Positions 34,224 to 38,482 of a stretch of DNA of 38,482 nucleotides are shown here, one piece after another. Under the pieces are notes generated by a model. It was not told the origin of the DNA and made no database searches. It saw only the letters and a list, made by a program, of their open reading frames with translations. This DNA comes from Blautia glucerasea (GTDB lineage Bacteria; Bacillota; Clostridia; Lachnospirales; Lachnospiraceae): positions 1 to 38,482 of the forward strand of contig NZ_JAAITU010000039.1 in the NCBI RefSeq assembly GCF_013304385.1, given 5' to 3'. A program made the translations under genes and the position numbers. Every line of letters starts with the position of its first letter. The stretch's first letter is position 1.

Positions 34224-34252
34224 ATTATATCCTTACTTCTTCTTCCTTACAA
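34224..34252 (-). promoter_or_regulatory. Promoter of the RluA-family gene
   Basis: On the minus strand a -10, TATAAT (34224-34229), and a -35, TTGTAA (34247-34252), are 17 bp apart. It lies between the noncoding unit's terminator and the gene. Confidence 0.6.
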
Positions 34253-34254
34253 CA

Positions 34255-34312
34255 CCAAAACACAAAACGAGACGGTCACCATTTTCCTATAATATAAAAT
34301 GATGACCGTCTC
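34255..34312 (-). terminator. Strong terminator of the noncoding unit
   Basis: A 17-bp stem with one mismatch begins GAGACGGTCA (34269-34278) and is closed by TGACCGTCTC (34303-34312), with a 10-nt loop. On the minus strand it is followed by CGTTTTGTGTTTTGG. No gene on the minus strand ends within the preceding 1 kb. Confidence 0.75.
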
Positions 34313-35197
34313 AAAAATCTTCGTTATTCAATTTTTCTTCCTCTTTAGATCATTTACAATGTAACTTCTATGGTATATCTCTTAGGATATCTATTGTTTA
34401 TTGATATGTTCTGTTACGATTGTCTGGATTGAAAGGTTCTCTATTCAGTTTTATTCTTTACGTGTTCTTCTTTGATTTCCTGCTCATAAACGATATGATC
34501 TTTATCATTCGGTTTATTTAGAAAGTTCTATAGATTTGGGATTATAATTTCACGGATTATAATCTGTTGGTCGTATGTAATCATACTTCTGATGCAAAGC
34601 TTCAATTCATATCTAAAATTTATAAAATACGAGTTTTAAAATATTCTGTTTATACCTTAAAATTATAAAATACAAAACTCAAAATATCTTGTTCATATCT
34701 TAAAAAAATAAAATATAAAATTCAAAATACTCTGTTCATATTTTAAAATCATAAATATGGATTTCAAAATATCCTGTCTATCTGTCAGCAACTTCCTATG
34801 CTATGAAGCGCTCTCCTTATATGGACTGCAGATAGTGGTTATACTTTCATGGATGTTGTTTCTTTACACAACTCCCTGATCTTTGTATCAGTTCTGTGAT
34901 GGATATTCAATATAAGAAATCGTTTCTATAATTACCTGTGATACATATTAATTCGGGATATGTTCTTCTCCGATTCTCTTTATTACTTACTGCGTATCAG
35001 GTCTTTCTTGCAGGAAATACGATTCCCATCACTCTTATATTGATCTGAATACTTACGTTCCCACTGGACTCACCCTGCCTTTCCAAGATTACTTTTTCAT
35101 CCTTTTCATGTAACATCTATATACTATGAATTGAATGAATGTCTTTGTTTCAGATAACCTTCTCTGTTATCTTTTGTTTTCTCGTCTTCTTTTTGAT
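34262..35197 (-). ncRNA. Candidate large noncoding RNA (about 0.94 kb), unknown family
   Basis: The 1.16-kb gap between the RluA-family and DUF1294 genes has no credible gene but does have a near-consensus promoter (35204-35232) and a strong terminator (34269-34312), both on the minus strand. Between them are several hairpins: GATAAC/GTTATC near the 5' end (35153-35171), GATTATAAT/ATTATAATC with perfect 9-bp arms (34540-34564), and shorter ones at about 34870-34925. Four 43-bp repeats occupy 34616-34787. The longest in-frame ORF starting with ATG that I found (34997-35116, 39 codons) lacks a ribosome binding site. It did not match RNase P RNA, tmRNA, SRP RNA or group II intron signatures that I know. 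It could be an unknown structured RNA, or an AT-rich decayed region with a surviving promoter. Confidence 0.45.
34616..34787. repeat. Four imperfect 43-bp tandem repeats
   Basis: Copies start at 34616, 34659, 34702 and 34745, all exactly 43 bp. Each has ATAAAATA near its start and (T)CAAAATAT-CTGTTCATA-like sequence in the second half. On the minus strand the two middle units contain ATGAACA followed by (A/G)(A/G)TATTTTGA, a five-codon mini-ORF. Divergence between copies is about a quarter of the positions, so the array is old or structurally constrained. Confidence 0.85.
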
Positions 35198-35203
35198 GAG
35201 TTT

Positions 35204-35232
35204 ATATTACCACCGCCGCTTTTATTTGTCAA
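35204..35232 (-). promoter_or_regulatory. Near-consensus promoter of the noncoding unit
   Basis: On the minus strand TTGACA (35227-35232) and TAATAT (35204-35209) are 17 bp apart, and TGG before the -10 adds the extended TG. This is the best promoter in the window. It lies about 105 bp past the DUF1294 stop codon and points to no gene. Confidence 0.8.
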
Positions 35233-35336
35233 TACTTTTCTGCATTTTCTTTCGTATTTTTCGTTTTCTTTCTTATTTCAATGTTCTTTTTTGTTTATTT
35301 GTTTTTATTTTTTATATTATTCAGACAATTCATTTT

Positions 35337-35933
35337 TTACTTTGTATTCATTAAAAAGAATATGATCACAATGTGCATCACCAATGTTAGCGGAACCCCT
35401 ACTGTAAAGTAATCTTTTCGGGTTTTATGCCGAAAAAGATACATTGCCAGCCAAGCACCTATTGAACCTCCTGCAAATGAAAGTCCCAGCAATGTGACGA
35501 TCCTTATTCTGGATCTGTGCTCAATTGCTGCTATTTTATCCATCGCAAAAGCAGCAAAAGTAACAATATTTATCACGATCAGATAAAAGGACAGCATTTC
35601 ATTTCTTTTAAAGAAATCCCAAAATGAGAACGTAATATGATCTGCCAGATTTTCTTTTACGATCAGCAGCAAAATGATTTGTATAACAAATATGCATGCT
35701 ACAAAGATTCTGGACATCATATTTTCTTTATGGGATTTTCTATCAAAAATAAGAATAGCCGCTATAATGCCTGCCGACCCTCCTAATAGCGATACAATGG
35801 TTAGTAAGGCGTCGATCTGGCCTGTGGCAGTATGGTCATAAAGCAGCTTATTAATAAGAAAAACCATCAAACCAACCACATTAATTACAACAAGATAATA
35901 TTCAAATGCTCCCAATTTCATTCTCCCCGTCAT
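35337..35933 (-). CDS. Membrane protein with two DUF1294-type halves
   Basis: The 198-residue protein has about eight hydrophobic segments in two similar halves. The first half has YYLVVINVVGLMVFLINKLL and LLTIVSLLGGSAGIIAAILI then FDRKSHKENMM. The second has FYLIVINIVTFAAFAMDKIA and RIVTLLGLSFAGGSIGAWLA then LFRHKTRKDYF. Single DUF1294 proteins are about 90 residues and have the pattern N-x4-DK...GGS.G...-H-K..K. The first half has lost the Asp-Lys (it reads NK). An inner ATG at 35921 is an alternative start. Function unknown. Confidence 0.8.
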   Translation of the reverse strand: MTGRMKLGAFEYYLVVINVVGLMVFLINKLLYDHTATGQIDALLTIVSLLGGSAGIIAAILIFDRKSHKENMMSRIFVACIFVIQIILLLIVKENLADHITFSFWDFFKRNEMLSFYLIVINIVTFAAFAMDKIAAIEHRSRIRIVTLLGLSFAGGSIGAWLAMYLFRHKTRKDYFTVGVPLTLVMHIVIIFFLMNTK

Positions 35934-35944
35934 TAGCTAATAGT

Positions 35945-35984
35945 AAAAAGACTGCCAGAATTCCTGATGCAGAACCTGGCAGCC
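35945..35984 (-). terminator. Terminator of the hydratase gene
   Basis: The stem GGCTGCCAG/CTGGCAGTC (35976-35984 with 35950-35958), read on the minus strand, encloses an inner AT-rich stem. It is followed by TTTTTAC. Confidence 0.8.
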
Positions 35985-36008
35985 ATTCTTATCCGGGATT
36001 TCTCCCTT

Positions 36009-38267
36009 TTATTTACGATTGTAATTGATCAGGCATCCCTTCAGGATGATCTCACGTTCATCATCCGTCAATTCTCCTAAAGTCACTTCAAATTTCTGAA
36101 GACCGCTCTCTTTTACAACATATCCGGTGATCACATCTGCCTTTTCGGCAACTGCTTTCTGGATACCGGGGAAGAACAGATAATCTCCATTTGCAAATGG
36201 CAGCTCGCCTTCTTTGATCAGGAAAGGAAGCATTCCCCAGTTGATCAAATTGGAGCGGTAACGCTTGGTAGCATACTCATTGGCAATGTTTGCCCATCCC
36301 CCCAGTACCTTCTGACAGGATGCAGCCTGCTCACGGGCAGATCCATCTCCCGGCTTCACAGCAAAAATCGTGCTTCCAACGCCCAGGTTGCCCTTTCCGG
36401 CATCTGGAAATTCTTTCTGGATGGTTTCCATCACAGGCTTTAACTCAGGAAGTGCTGTGAGAGGACATTCTCCTGCCTGGATCGCTTTCTGTGCCTTCTG
36501 TACCTCTTTGGCACGGCCTACATACGCAGGATCCTTACGGGAAAGCGTAAACTCAGCAAGCCCAAGCGGATTGGATCTGTAGGAAGACGTCTCGCCAGAA
36601 GGAATCAACTCATCCGTTGTTGTAACAGGATCATGGATCTCAGAAACAACCTTCAGTACAAGATTCTCTGCAAGAGGTGCCATTTCCGGCCAGTCTTTAA
36701 TATTCGGTCCAAACTGGATCTCTACAGACGGATCCGCAACACCCTTGCTGTCGAATACACGGTTCTCATAAATTGTCTTATCAAAGAAATATTTCTGGCC
36801 TGTATATCCACCGGTATATTCCTCTGCAGATGTAAGGAAGCCTTTATTTGCTGCCGTAGCCGCAATAGATCTGGCATCCATAAGAGCAACAGAAGAAATC
36901 TGGCCATTCTGGATCTTAGATCCTTCACGGTTCGGGAAATTCCTGGTAGTGTGACGGATACTGAATGCATTATTTGCAGGTGTGTCACCAGCGCCAAAGC
37001 AAGGTCCGCAGAATGCAGTCTTAACAACAGCACCTGTTTCCAGAAGGCTTGCCAACACTCCATTTTTGGCAAGTTCCATATAGATTGGCGTACTTGCCGG
37101 ATAAACACTTAAAGTAAAGGCATCATAACCAATACTGCTGCCCTTCAGGATATCTGCTGCTGCACAGATATTTTCAAATCCGCCGCCTGCACATCCAGCA
37201 ATGATCCCCTGATCTACGTAAAGCCTTCCATCCTTTACTTTATCTCTTAAAGTATACGGAACCTTACCATCAAGGCTTACCAGGGCTTTCTTCTCCACAT
37301 CTGCCAAAATATCATCCAGATTGGCATTCAATTCATCAATGGTATATGTATTACTCGGATGGAACGGCATAGCGATCATAGGCTTGATCTCTGAAAGATC
37401 GATCTCCACACATCCGTCATAGTATGCCACTGCACCTGGCTTCAGTTCTTTATAATCAGACTCTCTGCCATGGATCTCATAAAACTCATGGATCTTCTCA
37501 TCTGTCTGCCAGATAGAAGAAAGACAGGTAGTCTCGGTGGTCATAACATCTACGCCAATACGGAAGTCTGCACTTAAATTCTGGACGCCAGGTCCTACAA
37601 ACTCCATAACCTTATTCTTAACATAACCATTGGCAAATACTTTGCCAATGATAGCAAGCGCCACATCCTGGGGACCTACTCCCGGACGGGGAGTTCCTTT
37701 CAGATAAATAGCAACCACACCTGGCATATTGATATCATATGTCTGGGAAAGCAGCTGTTTTACAAGCTCAGGTCCGCCCTCTCCCATAGCCATGGTTCCA
37801 AGTGCTCCATAACGGGTATGACTGTCAGATCCAAGGATCATCTTACCGCAGGCTGCAAGCATCTCTCTTGCAAACTGATGGATAACCGCCTGATGGGGCG
37901 GTACATATACACCACCGTATTTCTTGGCACAGGTAAGTCCAAACATATGGTCATCTTCGTTAATGGTGCCTCCTACTGCACAAAGGGAATTATGACAGTT
38001 GGTCAGCACATAAGGAACCGGAAATCTTTCAAGTCCTGATGCACGTGCAGTCTGGATGATCCCCACAAAAGTAATATCATGGGAAGTAAGTTTGTCAAAT
38101 TTGATCTGGAGCTTCTCCATATTACCGGAGGTATTGTGTGCTTCCAGAATTGAGTAAGCAATGGTATTTTTTGCAGCTTCTTCTTTGGAAACCGGAAAAT
38201 CTGCCTGTCCTGCCGGAATGATGTCATGTCCATTCTGCAGATATACACCTGTATCGTATAATTTCAT
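36009..38267 (-). CDS. Aconitase-family hydratase of the YbhJ type
   Basis: The 752-residue protein has the aconitase fold. The [4Fe-4S] cysteines can be placed at C359 ([11 protein letters not shown]), C420 and C423 ([10 protein letters not shown]), matching the C358/C421/C424 pattern of aconitase. [20 protein letters not shown] and the swivel-domain segment [17 protein letters not shown] are present. It is a single-chain protein of the same size as E. coli YbhJ (about 750 residues), a putative hydratase of unknown substrate. AAAGGG precedes the ATG. It stands alone, without isocitrate dehydrogenase or citrate synthase, so a citrate-cycle role is uncertain. Confidence 0.88.
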   Translation of the reverse strand: MKLYDTGVYLQNGHDIIPAGQADFPVSKEEAAKNTIAYSILEAHNTSGNMEKLQIKFDKLTSHDITFVGIIQTARASGLERFPVPYVLTNCHNSLCAVGGTINEDDHMFGLTCAKKYGGVYVPPHQAVIHQFAREMLAACGKMILGSDSHTRYGALGTMAMGEGGPELVKQLLSQTYDINMPGVVAIYLKGTPRPGVGPQDVALAIIGKVFANGYVKNKVMEFVGPGVQNLSADFRIGVDVMTTETTCLSSIWQTDEKIHEFYEIHGRESDYKELKPGAVAYYDGCVEIDLSEIKPMIAMPFHPSNTYTIDELNANLDDILADVEKKALVSLDGKVPYTLRDKVKDGRLYVDQGIIAGCAGGGFENICAAADILKGSSIGYDAFTLSVYPASTPIYMELAKNGVLASLLETGAVVKTAFCGPCFGAGDTPANNAFSIRHTTRNFPNREGSKIQNGQISSVALMDARSIAATAANKGFLTSAEEYTGGYTGQKYFFDKTIYENRVFDSKGVADPSVEIQFGPNIKDWPEMAPLAENLVLKVVSEIHDPVTTTDELIPSGETSSYRSNPLGLAEFTLSRKDPAYVGRAKEVQKAQKAIQAGECPLTALPELKPVMETIQKEFPDAGKGNLGVGSTIFAVKPGDGSAREQAASCQKVLGGWANIANEYATKRYRSNLINWGMLPFLIKEGELPFANGDYLFFPGIQKAVAEKADVITGYVVKESGLQKFEVTLGELTDDEREIILKGCLINYNRK

Positions 38268-38297
38268 AATCCCTTTCTCCTCATTTCAGTTTTTTAA

Positions 38298-38358
38298 ACT
38301 AGTACATCGAATATTAAGTTTCGATGTACTAGTATAGTGAAACAGTCAATGCTGTTCA
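38298..38358 (-). promoter_or_regulatory. Hydratase promoter and 36-bp palindrome
   Basis: A perfect inverted repeat, ACTAGTACATCGAA (38298-38311) and its complement (38320-38333), has an 8-bp spacer. Candidate minus-strand promoter elements are TGAACA (38353-38358) and TATACT (38331-38336), 16 bp apart, so the palindrome covers the start of transcription. It could be an operator or a 5' UTR hairpin. Confidence 0.6.
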
Positions 38359-38443
38359 CCTGATTAAAGCCTATTATAAAATAAAATTTTCCTGACTGCA
38401 AGACTTAGGTTAGCAGAGTAAGATGTTCCTAAAATGAAACTTT

Positions 38444-38475
38444 AAATTCCACCGCCCGCTTATGCGGTGGAATTT
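38444..38475. terminator. Perfect 12-bp hairpin at the right edge
   Basis: AAATTCCACCGC (38444-38455) pairs with GCGGTGGAATTT (38464-38475) around an 8-nt loop. It looks like a bidirectional terminator of a gene beyond the edge, or a subterminal hairpin of a mobile element. The stretch 38359-38443 holds nothing else recognised. Confidence 0.55.
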
Positions 38476-38482
38476 ACTCTAA

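Noticed and set aside
34997..35116. 39-codon minus-strand ORF (begins MLHEKDEKVI) inside the noncoding unit
   Set aside because: No ribosome binding site precedes it and no family was recognised. Kept only as a caveat to the noncoding call.
34262..35197. RNase P RNA, tmRNA, SRP RNA or a group II intron in the noncoding unit
   Set aside because: None of the signature segments of these RNAs that I know was found on either strand.
35135..35365. Two overlapping plus-strand frames of 76 and 71 codons rich in Phe, Leu and Tyr
   Set aside because: They lie in a T-rich stretch, overlap each other in different frames, have no ribosome binding site and resemble translated poly-pyrimidine.

Overview
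The window looks like chromosome of a gut-type Lachnospiraceae bacterium (Blautia/Dorea-like; an inference from family composition, not from a marker gene). It has moderate GC, AGGAGG-type ribosome binding sites, extended -10 promoters, a complete F-type ATP synthase operon, a eukaryotic-type HisA, indolepyruvate ferredoxin oxidoreductase and a Bmp/Nup-type ABC importer. Almost everything is on the minus strand. The plus-strand exceptions are typA, an orphan sugar-binding protein and a broken PIN gene.

Layout. 1-700: the start of an IS200/IS605 transposase (minus) abutting a PIN-domain gene that has lost its 5' end. 714-2120: long-form hpf, then a lone eukaryotic-type hisA with a 40-bp tandem repeat at its start. 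2446-5017: a decayed defence-type locus (XRE regulator with a palindromic operator, gutted hsdR, a second frameshifted fragment, an intact AlbA_2/ATPase regulator). 5185-5807: a nested inverted repeat and a very acidic lipoprotein. 5973-12413: an operon of Bmp-type binding protein, double ABC ATPase, two permeases and a tightly coupled D-aminoacylase-family amidohydrolase. 12549-14980: dapA-dapB and a CobO-type ATPase. 15169-17853: a protein with two OB folds, divergent from typA. 18016-22955: iorA-iorB-aminotransferase-MATE, probably amino acid to 2-oxoacid to acyl-CoA plus reduced ferredoxin. 23044-30471: atpZ/atpI-like genes and atpBEFHAGDC. 30633-33439: rhamnulokinase divergent from an orphan sugar-binding protein, with a palindromic operator between them. 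33503-34177: a RluA-family synthase. 34262-35197: a gene-free stretch with its own strong promoter and terminator. 35337-38267: a duplicated DUF1294 membrane protein and a YbhJ-like aconitase-family hydratase preceded by a long palindrome.

The points most worth a second look are: (i) the roughly 0.94-kb transcription unit at 34262-35197, with near-consensus promoter, strong terminator, no credible ORF, several hairpins and four 43-bp repeats, a candidate large noncoding RNA; (ii) the ATP synthase c subunit, which carries two carboxylates (E33 and E66) as in the known two-carboxylate Na+ rotor type; (iii) three separate 17-bp-period tandem repeats at gene junctions, two of them containing copies of the neighbouring gene's stop region; (iv) dispersed palindromic repeats of 58 and 24 bp; and (v) palindromic operators in front of iorA, the rhamnulokinase, the XRE gene and the hydratase. 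All calls come from reading the sequence; no database search or folding calculation was run.
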